The notes under the pieces are model-generated. The model ran no database searches, was not told the origin of the DNA, and saw only the letters and a program-made list of their open reading frames with translations. Source: Firmicutes bacterium UBA5493 (GTDB lineage Bacteria; Bacillota; Limnochordia; Darwinibacteriales; Darwinibacteriaceae). Taken from it: 64,000 bases of DNA. This document shows positions 17,176 through 25,056 of the stretch, piece after piece. Each line of letters begins with the position of its first letter. Within the stretch, counting starts at the first letter, position 1. A program made the translations under genes and the position numbers. Where the stretch lies: positions 12,790 to 76,789 of the forward strand of contig DIPH01000001.1 of NCBI GenBank assembly GCA_002424045.1, written 5' to 3'.

Positions 17176-18216
17176 TCATGAGTTATCATTAAGTGTATCT
17201 CGAATCAAACTTGCCCGCAAGCGATCCCTTTCGTGCACAGGAAGGGCCTGCCCCATTATTCTTTGAAGATGGGCGGACCGAATCTGAACCATGAGTTGTT
17301 TCAAACGTTCAGGATCACTATGCTCAATCACACCTAAGTCTACCCCAAGCTTTAGGTCGGACAAAAGCTCCATGGCTTCTTGACTTGTGATGGTTCGGGC
17401 GTTACTTAAAATTCCATAAGATCGGTATAACCAGTCTTCTGTTGCTAGTTTTCGATCTTCTTCCAACAGATACTCCCGCGCTTGACGTTCACTGTGGAGA
17501 ATCTGGTCGGTAAAGCGGGCCAAATGTTCGATGGTCTCTTCTTCACTCTGACCTAGTGTAATCTGATTGGAAAGTTGAAACACATTGCCCCAAATGTCGC
17601 TACCTTCCCCATAAAGCCCCCTCACCGTCAACCCAAATTTGGACACGGTCCCCAAGACCTCTTGGACCTTTTTGAGCCTGCGGAGAGCAGGCAAATGGAA
17701 CATCACCGATGCCCTCAGCGCGGTTCCCACGTTCGTAGGACAACAAGTTAGATATCCAGACTGCATATCAAAGGCATAGTCTAGGTGTTCCTCGAGACGA
17801 TCGTCAATCTCGGTGGCCACATTCCAGGCCTTTTCAAGCTGTAGCCCCGGCTTTAGCACCTGAATCCGCAGATGGTCCTCTTCGTTCACCATGATGCTGA
17901 CATTCGATGTATCGCTGAGAATGACTGCCTTGTGCTGAGGATTCTGGGTATGGCTGGGGCTGATCAGATGCTCTTCAGCCAAGATTTGCCGATCTAACGT
18001 GTCCATGGTGCCCATTTCATGATAGCTAAACTCCCCAAGTCCCTGCAGATGCGCAACGACAGCTGAGGTCTTGTTTAAGACCTCCCTAAGGTCGTCTCGA
18101 CTGGCTCCGCCTGGAAACGGAATCCCTTCTAGGTTTCGGGCCAAACGACAGCGGGTTCCTAGAACAATATCGCCCTGCGGTCCACTTTGTTTCATCCAGG
18201 ACGCAATCTTCTTCAT
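17176..18216 (-). CDS. mcsB: Protein-arginine kinase McsB
   Basis: A 346-residue member of the phosphagen (guanidino) kinase superfamily that phosphorylates arginines in proteins and marks them for ClpC. Nucleotide-binding arginine stretches typical of the family are visible (LGTRCRLARNLEG near residue 20), as is TCCPTNVGTALRASV near residue 158. It starts 4 bases inside the end of mcsA (overlapping ATGA-type junction), indicating coupling with its activator. Length agrees with McsB from Clostridia. Confidence 0.97.
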   Translation of the reverse strand: MKKIASWMKQSGPQGDIVLGTRCRLARNLEGIPFPGGASRDDLREVLNKTSAVVAHLQGLGEFSYHEMGTMDTLDRQILAEEHLISPSHTQNPQHKAVILSDTSNVSIMVNEEDHLRIQVLKPGLQLEKAWNVATEIDDRLEEHLDYAFDMQSGYLTCCPTNVGTALRASVMFHLPALRRLKKVQEVLGTVSKFGLTVRGLYGEGSDIWGNVFQLSNQITLGQSEEETIEHLARFTDQILHSERQAREYLLEEDRKLATEDWLYRSYGILSNARTITSQEAMELLSDLKLGVDLGVIEHSDPERLKQLMVQIRSAHLQRIMGQALPVHERDRLRASLIRDTLNDNS

Positions 18217-18725
18217 TCGCCATCCCCCCCCGCCACCTTGGCCTCTAAGAGGCGAAGCTCATCACGGTATTTGGCCGCCTGTTCATAATTCTCCTGCCGT
18301 ACACATTCTTGCAAGCGCTTGCGAAGATCTTCGATCTGCCGGTTAACACGTACTTTGGGATAGCCACGGGCTGGAACTTTACCTGTATGTGTACTCGAAC
18401 CGTGCAATCTGCGCAAGACCGGGTTCAGCTCATCATGGAACACTTCATAACAGCTGCTGCAACCTAAGCGTCCTGTCTTTTGCACATCAAGAATTGTCCG
18501 CCCGCAAGTGGGACACTTCTTCATGGGCTGACTTGGACTCAATTTCTGACCGATTTTTCCCGTCTGGAACATACTGGACAGCAAATGCTGCAAATCAAAG
18601 CCGGTACTAAAATTCGTGTATCCCTGGGCACAGTCTTGGCAGAGCCTCAGCTCAGTCTTGTTGTTATTTTCAATCTGCACAAACTTCACCGTAGCCTCAT
18701 GTTGCCCACATTTTTCGCATAACAT
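18213..18725 (-). CDS. mcsA: McsA, zinc-binding activator of McsB
   Basis: About 170 residues. It has zinc-ribbon cysteines CEKCG and CQDC at the N-terminus, CPTCG and CSSC in the middle, and a UVR motif at the C-terminus (LRKRLQECVRQENYEQAA). It binds and activates McsB and modulates CtsR. I prefer the ATG at 18725, about 10 bases after the AGAGGTGGG site, over the GTG five codons earlier, which overlaps that site. It lies between ctsR and mcsB in the canonical order. Confidence 0.95.
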   Translation of the reverse strand: MLCEKCGQHEATVKFVQIENNNKTELRLCQDCAQGYTNFSTGFDLQHLLSSMFQTGKIGQKLSPSQPMKKCPTCGRTILDVQKTGRLGCSSCYEVFHDELNPVLRRLHGSSTHTGKVPARGYPKVRVNRQIEDLRKRLQECVRQENYEQAAKYRDELRLLEAKVAGGDGE

Positions 18726-18743
18726 TTTAGTATCACCCACCTC

Positions 18744-19208
18744 TCAGGACCTAGATTCCATAATAAAAAATAGTAGTGAACGGACCAAACTGGCCCGTAG
18801 TACATTTTTGCCTTGGCTCATGCCACCAACTTCCTGCTGCACAATACCGCGAATGAGCTGGAGCTCTCCAGAGGAAATCACATGACGGTCCTTGAGATGG
18901 GCTAAGATATTTTCCATCTGCTTATCATCAAGCTCAGAACCAATACTCTGCAGAAGGCTGATTGCATGGGTATAGCTGTTGTCCACCTGTACATGGCCGA
19001 CTCGAATGTACCCACCGCCTCCGCGCCTGCTTTCTACGATGTAACCTCTCTCGAGCGTAAAGCGAGTAGACAAAACATAGTTTATCTGCGAAGGAACGCA
19101 GGAAAAATCATCAGCCATTTGGGCGCGGCTCAATTCAACACTATTGGTTTGACTGCTACGCAGCATCCTTTTAATGTGCGCTTCAATATGATCCGCTAAA
19201 GTACTCAT
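18744..19208 (-). CDS. ctsR: Class III heat-shock repressor CtsR
   Basis: A 154-residue winged-helix repressor of clp genes. The DNA-binding wing contains the glycine-rich heat-sensing stretch RRGGGGYIRV near residue 61, preceded by the HTH helix CVPSQINYVLSTRF. The C-terminal half is the dimerisation domain targeted by McsB and ClpCP. First gene of the operon, with a CtsR-type operator just upstream, so it is autoregulated. Confidence 0.97.
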   Translation of the reverse strand: MSTLADHIEAHIKRMLRSSQTNSVELSRAQMADDFSCVPSQINYVLSTRFTLERGYIVESRRGGGGYIRVGHVQVDNSYTHAISLLQSIGSELDDKQMENILAHLKDRHVISSGELQLIRGIVQQEVGGMSQGKNVLRASLVRSLLFFIMESRS

Positions 19209-19227
19209 GACTCTCTATCCAACTTTC

Positions 19228-19258
19228 TTTGACTATTACTGACCTTAGCTTTATTATA
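19228..19258 (-). promoter_or_regulatory. ctsR promoter -10 and CtsR-type operator
   Basis: On the minus strand TATAAT (19253-19258) is followed downstream by GGTCAGTAATAGTCAAA (19228-19244), which agrees with the tandem heptad CtsR site (GGTCAAA, three bases, AGTCAAA) at all but two positions of the heptads. The likely -35 lies about 19 bases upstream and is weak. Binding would block RNA polymerase at the start site. Confidence 0.8.
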
Positions 19259-19411
19259 GCACATAATCAAAGCGACTATGCAACCTTACAGGGGATGGTC
19301 AGGAAACGTCAAAACCCCATTTTCGCCTGTTTTAGGATCTTTTCGAAAAAAAATCGCGGTTTTTCTCCTTTTTAGTCCGGTTTTTGCATAAGGATTCCAG
19401 GGGGGGATAGC

Positions 19412-19996
19412 ATGATCAACTATATCTGGTTCTTTATGATCCTGGGAGGTGTAATCACATCCGCCAGTAAAGGTCAAATCAACCTGGTAACCGAAGGCGT
19501 CCTCAAGGGCAGCGAACAGGCGGTACTGGTAGCGCTCGGTCTCATCGGCATTGTCTCGTTTTGGTCTGGTGTGATGAGAATTGCCCAAGACGCTGGCTTA
19601 ATGGAGATGATCGCACGGGCCCTAGGTCCGGTCGCCCGCAAATTGTTTCCTGAAGTGCCAAGCCACCATCCAGCCATGGGCGCCCTACTTGTAGCCATGA
19701 GTGCCAACATTTTGGGGCTAGGTAACGCCTGCACACCCTTGGGACTTAAGGCTATGGGTCACTTACAAGAACTAAATGGCGACAAGGAGACAGCCTCCAA
19801 TGCCATGTGCACCTTTATGGCTCTTACCTCCTCCAGCCTTACGGTGATTCCAACAACCATTATTGCTCTCCGTTTGACACACGGCTCTGCATCTCCAACA
19901 GAGATCATCGGCCCCATCCTTATTGCCACCACCTGCTCTACGCTGACTGCACTTGCAGTTGATGCACTTCTCAGACGCTTTTCAAAGAAACGGTAA
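19412..19996 (+). CDS. spmA: Spore maturation protein A
   Basis: A 194-residue membrane protein of the nucleoside-recognition (Gate) domain family with about five hydrophobic segments. Family marks are the start MINYIWFFMI, the NILGLGNACTPLGLKAM stretch near residue 97 and the KETASNAMCTF stretch after it. SpmA and SpmB are needed for normal spore core dehydration. The ATG follows AGGGGGGG by 6 bases. spmB follows 12 bases downstream. Confidence 0.95.
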   Translation: MINYIWFFMILGGVITSASKGQINLVTEGVLKGSEQAVLVALGLIGIVSFWSGVMRIAQDAGLMEMIARALGPVARKLFPEVPSHHPAMGALLVAMSANILGLGNACTPLGLKAMGHLQELNGDKETASNAMCTFMALTSSSLTVIPTTIIALRLTHGSASPTEIIGPILIATTCSTLTALAVDALLRRFSKKR

Positions 19997-20008
19997 GGAG
20001 GAACCTTC

Positions 20009-20542
20009 ATGACATCTTTAATTCAGGGGCTTTCACGCTGGGCCATACCGCTCTTGCTTCTAGGGATAACAACCCTCGGCCTCTCGAAGCGTGTGCCCAT
20101 CTATGAGAGTTTCGTGGAAGGTGCCAAGGAAGGATGGCAGACCGCTTTGCGTATCCTACCCTACCTTGTAGGGATGTTAGTGGCCATTCAAGTCTTCCAA
20201 CACTCCGGTGCGTTAGACAGATTAATTGACCTTGTAAGTCCCCTCACCAATTTTCTGGGTTTTCCTAGAGAGGTCCTGCCCCTAGCATTGATGCGCCCCA
20301 TCTCTGGTTCGGGATCTCTAGCCTTGTTATCGCAGACTTTTGCCACCTTTGGACCAGACTCCCTAGTGGGACGGGTTGCTGCCACGGTTATGGGCAGCAC
20401 CGAGACAAGTCTTTATGTTCTCACTGTATATGCAGGATCCGTAGGCCTCAAGCGCACCCGCCACACCTTGGCCACATCACTCATTTCTGATGTTGCGGGT
20501 GTTCTAGCCGCGCTCTATATTGTCTTGCACTATTTTGCATAG
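20009..20542 (+). CDS. spmB: Spore maturation protein B
   Basis: A 177-residue membrane partner of SpmA, with the same nucleoside-recognition/Gate fold. Conserved stretches include EGAKEGWQTALRILPYLVGM near residue 37 and ALMRPISGSGSLAL near residue 92, followed by MGSTETSLYVLTVYAG. The ATG has an AAGGAGG site. Presumably expressed with spmA in the mother cell or forespore during sporulation; I see no clear sporulation sigma-factor promoter. Confidence 0.95.
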   Translation: MTSLIQGLSRWAIPLLLLGITTLGLSKRVPIYESFVEGAKEGWQTALRILPYLVGMLVAIQVFQHSGALDRLIDLVSPLTNFLGFPREVLPLALMRPISGSGSLALLSQTFATFGPDSLVGRVAATVMGSTETSLYVLTVYAGSVGLKRTRHTLATSLISDVAGVLAALYIVLHYFA

Positions 20543-20597
20543 TTCACCATATTTTGGCCATACTTATAATTATCACAACAAGAGAGGGTGGCACACC

Positions 20598-20747
20598 ATG
20601 CCAAAGCTCACCAAGAAGGAAAAGCGTGAGATGATTGCAGCGGCCATGAAAACAATCAGCGAACACAAAGGTCTTTCTCCCGCCTCAAAGGATCGAGGCG
20701 TGGTAGTGCTTGGAAAAGCGCTGTTGAGAAATTCGGACCCCCGGTAA
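20598..20747 (+). CDS. Small basic protein of unknown function
   Basis: A 49-residue, lysine/arginine-rich, mainly helical protein (starts MPKLTKKEKREMIAAAM). The ATG at 20598 follows GAGAGGGTGG at a normal distance, which is better support than the length alone; an upstream in-frame codon has no such site and overlaps spmB. It lies between spmB and selA. I do not recognise a family, and its link to either neighbour is not known. Confidence 0.55.
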   Translation: MPKLTKKEKREMIAAAMKTISEHKGLSPASKDRGVVVLGKALLRNSDPR

Positions 20748-20760
20748 GAAAAGGGTTGCC

Positions 20761-20807
20761 ACTCCCCATGTCGTATAAGTACCTATGATGATTGTAATGG
20801 GGGGAGT
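20761..20807 (+). promoter_or_regulatory. Inverted repeat that pairs with the selA ribosome binding site
   Basis: ACTCCCC at 20761-20767 is exactly complementary to GGGGAGT at 20801-20807, which is the selA ribosome binding site; two more pairs form after a GG bulge. Pairing would hide the site about 5 bases before the selA start codon. Confidence 0.5.
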
Positions 20808-20811
20808 ATTG

Positions 20812-22200
20812 ATGTCAAACCTATTTCGCCATATACCGGCTGTTGATAAAATCTTAATGGATCCCGAAATCACTGAAGCATCCCGCGGGATACCAAGCCT
20901 CGAGGTGACGTCAGTTGTCCGGCAATTTCTTGATGAGCTGCGCGGGGAAATTGCCGTCCAAAAAGTGGCCTGTACGAAAGAAGAGATTATCGCTCGGTTA
21001 GTCCTAGAACTAAAAGCAACAAAAAGACGAAAGTTTCAGCCCGTAGTTAACGCAACGGGTGTACTCTTACATACAAATCTAGGACGAGCTCCCCTTCCAG
21101 AGCTAGCCATAGAGCGTCTGCAATCCCTTGGCCAAGGCTATTTCAACTTGGAGCTGGATTTAAACACCGGAGAGAGGGGAAGCCGCTATGCAAGTGTCTC
21201 CAGGCTCTTCAACCTCTTGCTTGCGGGAGAGCAAGGGCAGGTAGAGAAAAGCACTAACAGCACATGTGACACCGTGGTGGTCAATAATAACGCTGGTGCT
21301 GTCTTAGTTGCCCTAAAAGCCCTAACCGCGGGCCAAGAAGTTATTGTCTCCAGAGGGCAATTGGTGGAAATTGGTGGAGGATTTCGTGTACCCGAAGTCA
21401 TGGCCACAAGTGGCTGCCACCTCAAGGAAGTGGGCACAACCAACCGCACTCGCCTCAGTGATTATGCAGGCGCTGTTACAGAGCAAACCAAAGCCATTCT
21501 CCTGGTGCACCCTAGTAATTATTCCATGATTGGCTTTACGGAAAGTGTTCCTAGGGATAAACTCGCCCAGCTCGCGGGCGAGCGCGGACTTCTCTTGATT
21601 GAAGACATCGGTAGCGGCGCCTTCCATCCCTTTGAGGAGCCCCTTGTCTCTAGTGCACTAAGACATAGCCATATTGTAACCTATAGTGGTGACAAGCTTT
21701 TTGGAGGACCCCAGGCCGGCATCATTAGTGGCCGCAAGGATCTCGTGGACATCATCAAGAAAGATCCTCTCCTTAGGGCACTGCGCATTGATAAGCTGTC
21801 TCTAATTGCCCTAGAAGCAGTGTTAGAACTGCATTTGGGAAAAGCGTATAACAAGCTTCCCCTCTGGGCCTTGGCAAGTGTTGATCCAGAAGAAATTAGA
21901 CTGCGGGCAGAGACATGGCAAAGCCATGTGGGACCAGGGCTTAAAGGAGAGGTCGTACAGGCCGAGTCCACCATGGGCGGGGGCTCTTTGCCAGGGGAAA
22001 CTATCTCGTCCTGGGCCTTAGCACTGCAAAGTTCAAAGCTTTCCAGTGCGGAGCTGGCAGAGTGGCTACGCCGAAACGATCCTCCCGTCATGGGCAGAAT
22101 TGTGCAAGACCGGGTGTTACTCGATCCTAGGACCGTCTTACCTTCCCAGGACCAACTGATCACGTCTCTACTCCAAGGTGGTGTGGCATCATGTTCATAA
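20812..22200 (+). CDS. selA: L-seryl-tRNA(Sec) selenium transferase SelA
   Basis: A 462-residue PLP enzyme that converts Ser-tRNA(Sec) to Sec-tRNA(Sec) using selenophosphate. The N-terminal domain is followed by an aminotransferase-like core with NATGVLLHTNLGRAPLP near residue 80, NNNAGAVLVAL near residue 160 and the PLP lysine in YSGDKLFGGPQAG near residue 298. The ATG at 20812 follows GGGGGGAG by 5 bases. It overlaps selB by 10 bases, so the two are coupled. Confidence 0.97.
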   Translation: MSNLFRHIPAVDKILMDPEITEASRGIPSLEVTSVVRQFLDELRGEIAVQKVACTKEEIIARLVLELKATKRRKFQPVVNATGVLLHTNLGRAPLPELAIERLQSLGQGYFNLELDLNTGERGSRYASVSRLFNLLLAGEQGQVEKSTNSTCDTVVVNNNAGAVLVALKALTAGQEVIVSRGQLVEIGGGFRVPEVMATSGCHLKEVGTTNRTRLSDYAGAVTEQTKAILLVHPSNYSMIGFTESVPRDKLAQLAGERGLLLIEDIGSGAFHPFEEPLVSSALRHSHIVTYSGDKLFGGPQAGIISGRKDLVDIIKKDPLLRALRIDKLSLIALEAVLELHLGKAYNKLPLWALASVDPEEIRLRAETWQSHVGPGLKGEVVQAESTMGGGSLPGETISSWALALQSSKLSSAELAEWLRRNDPPVMGRIVQDRVLLDPRTVLPSQDQLITSLLQGGVASCS

Positions 22201-24077
22201 TGGGTACCGCAGGTCACATCGACCATGGAAAATCAACGCTGATTACGGCCTTAACCGGGATGAATCCCGACCGTCTGCAGGAGGAACAAGCCCGAGGTAT
22301 GACAGTGGATTTAGGCTTCGCCTGGTTCTCCGTTCCCCTGGGTAACGTTGGCGTTGTGGACGTTCCAGGACACCAACGCTTAGTAAAAAACATGCTGGCC
22401 GGGGTAGGTCAGGTGGATTTTATCCTTTTGGTTATCGCTGCCGATGACGGTTGGATGCCGCAAACGCAGGAACACGTAGAAATTCTGGACCTCTATGGAA
22501 TGAAGCGGGGTATTGTCGCTCTCACCAAGGCGGATCTGGTAGAACCTGAATGGTTGGAACTCGTGGAAGCAGACATTCGCGAACACCTGGCCGAGACGTC
22601 CCTTGCGGACTTTCCCATCATCCCAGTTTCGGCCATCTCCGGTTATAATGTGGATATTCTCAAAGAAGCCATCAATGAACTCGTGGTTTCATTTCCCCAT
22701 GCTCAGGGAGAAGATAATCCCATCCTTTGGATCGATCGAGTCTTTACGATTAAGGGGGCTGGAACTGTAGTGACAGGTACGTTAATGGGTGGTTCACTCC
22801 ATGTGGGGATGGACGTCGTGGTAGAACCCCCAGGTCATGAGGCCCGTATTCGCACCTTGCAAACACAGACCAAGACGGTGGAAACAGGAGTAGCCCATTC
22901 GCGCCTGGCGGTAAATCTCACAGGAGTAGAAAAAGCAAGCCTAACCCGGGGAATGTACCTGGCCCTTCCCAAGCGTCGCCCCTATTTTTCCTTAATCAAC
23001 ACCCACGTGCGTGTGCTAACCCAAGCGCCGTCGACCCTCGAAACCGGTCAACAGGTCAAACTTTACGTGGGGACCCTGGAGACTCTGGCCAGTGTAAAAA
23101 TTCTAGGCGCCGAAGAGCTTGAACCCGGTCAAGAAGGCTTTGTTCAATTGGAGCTTGAGACCCCAGCCCACTTCAGTTTTAAAGACCGCTTTATCCTTCG
23201 TCACAGTGAACTCCAAGATACACTAGGTGGAGGTTGTTTTATTGAAGAAGGCGTCCCTGTACGGGGCGTAAACTTGCGTATGGTAGGGCCGAAGCGCCTT
23301 CGGCACCTTTTTCCTTTTGAAAAGCCAGAAGCACATCTCGATCTAGATATGCTAAAGGCTAAATACGAAAGTGGCCCCGAGGAGCTCAGTTTGCTCAAAG
23401 CCCGAGATCGCACCTATTGGACAAAGAGTCAGTTTCAAGAGCAGGGGCTGATTGCCCATCCCAAGTTGCATGTGCTCGGAGACTACATTTTGGCACCGGA
23501 GCAATATGATAAGGTCCAGGAGTATCTGCGTTCTACAGTGGAACACTTCCACCATACGAATCCCTTGGCACCAGGACCAAGCAAAGAGACCCTCCGGGCG
23601 GGCACTGGCCTTCCCTCAAGACTCTTTGACCAGATTCTAAACCAAACTGACGATCTGAAAGAAGTACGGGGTTCCATTAGCAGTGTTAAACATCAGGTCA
23701 CCCTTTCAGACCAGGAAGAGCAAAAACTAAGGAAAATTCAGGAAGTAATGGGCAAGACTCCCTATGAGCCCCTCACTCTTGGCGCTCTAGAAGAACTCGG
23801 TTTTCCAAGCGAACTGCTCTTTGCAGGGAGCCACTTAGGACGCTTGGTAGCCCTGTCGGGTGAGCACTGGACAACCCCAGAAATTGTGGGCGGCATTTTG
23901 AATGTCATATTTCAAGAAGAAGCCTTTATGGAAGGCTTCGAGCTCAGCACGTTTCGAGATCGCTTAGGAACGAGCCGCAAGTTCGCCTTAGCCTTCTTGG
24001 AATATTTTGATGCTCAGGGAATCACAAAACGAAAAGGGGACGTTCGCACACTTGGCAAACGTCCCGAAAAAGCGTAA
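22191..24077 (+). CDS. selB: Selenocysteine-specific elongation factor SelB
   Basis: A 628-residue translational GTPase that carries Sec-tRNA(Sec) to UGA codons marked by a SECIS RNA. G1 is GHIDHGKST at 8-16, G3 is DVPGH near 56-60, and G4 is TKAD near 111. EF-Tu-like domains II and III follow, then the winged-helix repeats of domain IV that bind SECIS (about 390-628). Its stop codon directly touches the encoded CCA end of the convergent tRNA-Sec gene. No obvious in-frame-UGA selenoprotein gene is visible in the window. Confidence 0.97.
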   Translation: MFIMGTAGHIDHGKSTLITALTGMNPDRLQEEQARGMTVDLGFAWFSVPLGNVGVVDVPGHQRLVKNMLAGVGQVDFILLVIAADDGWMPQTQEHVEILDLYGMKRGIVALTKADLVEPEWLELVEADIREHLAETSLADFPIIPVSAISGYNVDILKEAINELVVSFPHAQGEDNPILWIDRVFTIKGAGTVVTGTLMGGSLHVGMDVVVEPPGHEARIRTLQTQTKTVETGVAHSRLAVNLTGVEKASLTRGMYLALPKRRPYFSLINTHVRVLTQAPSTLETGQQVKLYVGTLETLASVKILGAEELEPGQEGFVQLELETPAHFSFKDRFILRHSELQDTLGGGCFIEEGVPVRGVNLRMVGPKRLRHLFPFEKPEAHLDLDMLKAKYESGPEELSLLKARDRTYWTKSQFQEQGLIAHPKLHVLGDYILAPEQYDKVQEYLRSTVEHFHHTNPLAPGPSKETLRAGTGLPSRLFDQILNQTDDLKEVRGSISSVKHQVTLSDQEEQKLRKIQEVMGKTPYEPLTLGALEELGFPSELLFAGSHLGRLVALSGEHWTTPEIVGGILNVIFQEEAFMEGFELSTFRDRLGTSRKFALAFLEYFDAQGITKRKGDVRTLGKRPEKA

Positions 24078-24177
24078 TGGCGGGAGAATATGGGAATCGA
24101 ACCCACCGAGGATAACCCTTGTTACCCCCCTGACAGGTTTGAAGCCTGCGGAGCCCACCAGGAACTCAGATCCTCCC
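24078..24177 (-). tRNA. selC: tRNA-Sec (UCA anticodon)
   Basis: A 100-base gene with encoded CCA, longer than ordinary tRNAs. The acceptor stem has 8 base pairs (5' GGGAGGAT with 3' ATTCTCCC, one G-T pair), discriminator G, anticodon TCA within CTTCAAA, a long variable arm and a TTCGATTC-type T loop. The 8-pair acceptor, long variable arm and TCA anticodon together are diagnostic of selenocysteine tRNA. It faces selB, with no spacer between the selB stop and its 3' end. Confidence 0.95.
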
Positions 24178-24187
24178 TTGCTTGTCT

Positions 24188-24215
24188 ATTGTACCATAGT
24201 TTATTCGAATTTCAA
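24188..24215 (-). promoter_or_regulatory. Promoter of the tRNA-Sec gene
   Basis: On the minus strand TTGAAA (24210-24215) and TACAAT (24188-24193) are 16 bases apart and about 11 bases upstream of the tRNA 5' end. The -35 box abuts the birA stop codon. Confidence 0.7.
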
Positions 24216-24971
24216 TCAAAAACGTACAGTAATTTCTTCTGGCATCAGCGCCCGCTCACCGCGGGCGTCTTCTATTAGAAGGCGGCCATCTGGTAATACG
24301 TCCTTCGCCAGTGCTTGAAAGGATCTACCTCCCTGAAAGACAATGATGGTGCGGTCTAGGAAATTGCCATGTGTCCGAAACAAAGTAGACAAATTTTCGC
24401 GGCTCCAGGCCAAATCGAAACCCCATTCTACCCCAAGGAGGGCCAAATTCAAAATACCTAGGCGGGGCCAAAAGCCTCCTGTCGCTTCCTGCAACGATAT
24501 CCTAGGGCTCAAGTTCCCCTTTGGAGGCGAAGCATTCACATTCAAGCCTATTCCTAAAATAATCCACAGATCGCCGCGATGGTGAATTGCCTCAGTCAGA
24601 ATACCGCCAAGTTTTCTCTCCCCGATCCAAAAATCGTTCGGCCATTTCACCTTCAGCTCTGATAGGCCCGTGGTTTCGCTCAAGCTCTGCACTAAACCCA
24701 AACCCACAGCGAGAGTGAGATTTGGGGGTACCTCTTTCTCCGGACATTGCCACATGAGACTAAAAGTGAGGGAGGACTGGTCCGCATCCCACGATCGCCC
24801 TAAGCGTCCCTTCCCCTCGTTCTGCTCTAAGGCCCACAGTACAGTGCCAGAAGGACCCCCACTTTTGATCAAGTCTTTTGCGAACTGATTAGTTGAGCCT
24901 AACATGGGATATATTTCAATTATCTTGACTATTTTCTTCCCCCACTGGACAGACTTAACAGGCCGGATCAT
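24216..24971 (-). CDS. birA: Biotin--[acetyl-CoA-carboxylase] ligase (group I, no HTH)
   Basis: A 251-residue biotin protein ligase that activates biotin with ATP and attaches it to carboxylase lysines. Visible: STNQFAKDL near residue 26, the ATP/biotin loop GKGRLGRSW near 53, KWPNDFWIG near 108 and GIGLNVN near 135. It lacks the N-terminal DNA-binding domain of bifunctional BirA, so it should not repress transcription. The ATG at 24971 follows AGGGAG by 9 bases. Divergent from htrA. Confidence 0.94.
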   Translation of the reverse strand: MIRPVKSVQWGKKIVKIIEIYPMLGSTNQFAKDLIKSGGPSGTVLWALEQNEGKGRLGRSWDADQSSLTFSLMWQCPEKEVPPNLTLAVGLGLVQSLSETTGLSELKVKWPNDFWIGERKLGGILTEAIHHRGDLWIILGIGLNVNASPPKGNLSPRISLQEATGGFWPRLGILNLALLGVEWGFDLAWSRENLSTLFRTHGNFLDRTIIVFQGGRSFQALAKDVLPDGRLLIEDARGERALMPEEITVRF

Positions 24972-24983
24972 ACGCCCACTCCC

Positions 24984-25013
24984 TTGCCAAAGCTCATTAG
25001 GTTAAGTTATAAT
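24984..25013 (+). promoter_or_regulatory. Promoter of htrA
   Basis: TTGCCA (24984-24989) and TATAAT (25008-25013), 18-base spacer, about 40 bases before the htrA start. Confidence 0.75.
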
Positions 25014-25056
25014 GTACGTATTTAGAAAGTGTCTACAAAAACTAAGGAGGATTATT

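Noticed and set aside
19286..19588. 100-codon minus-strand open frame between ctsR and spmA
   Set aside because: It overlaps the 5' half of spmA on the other strand, shows no family features and has no plausible ribosome binding site.
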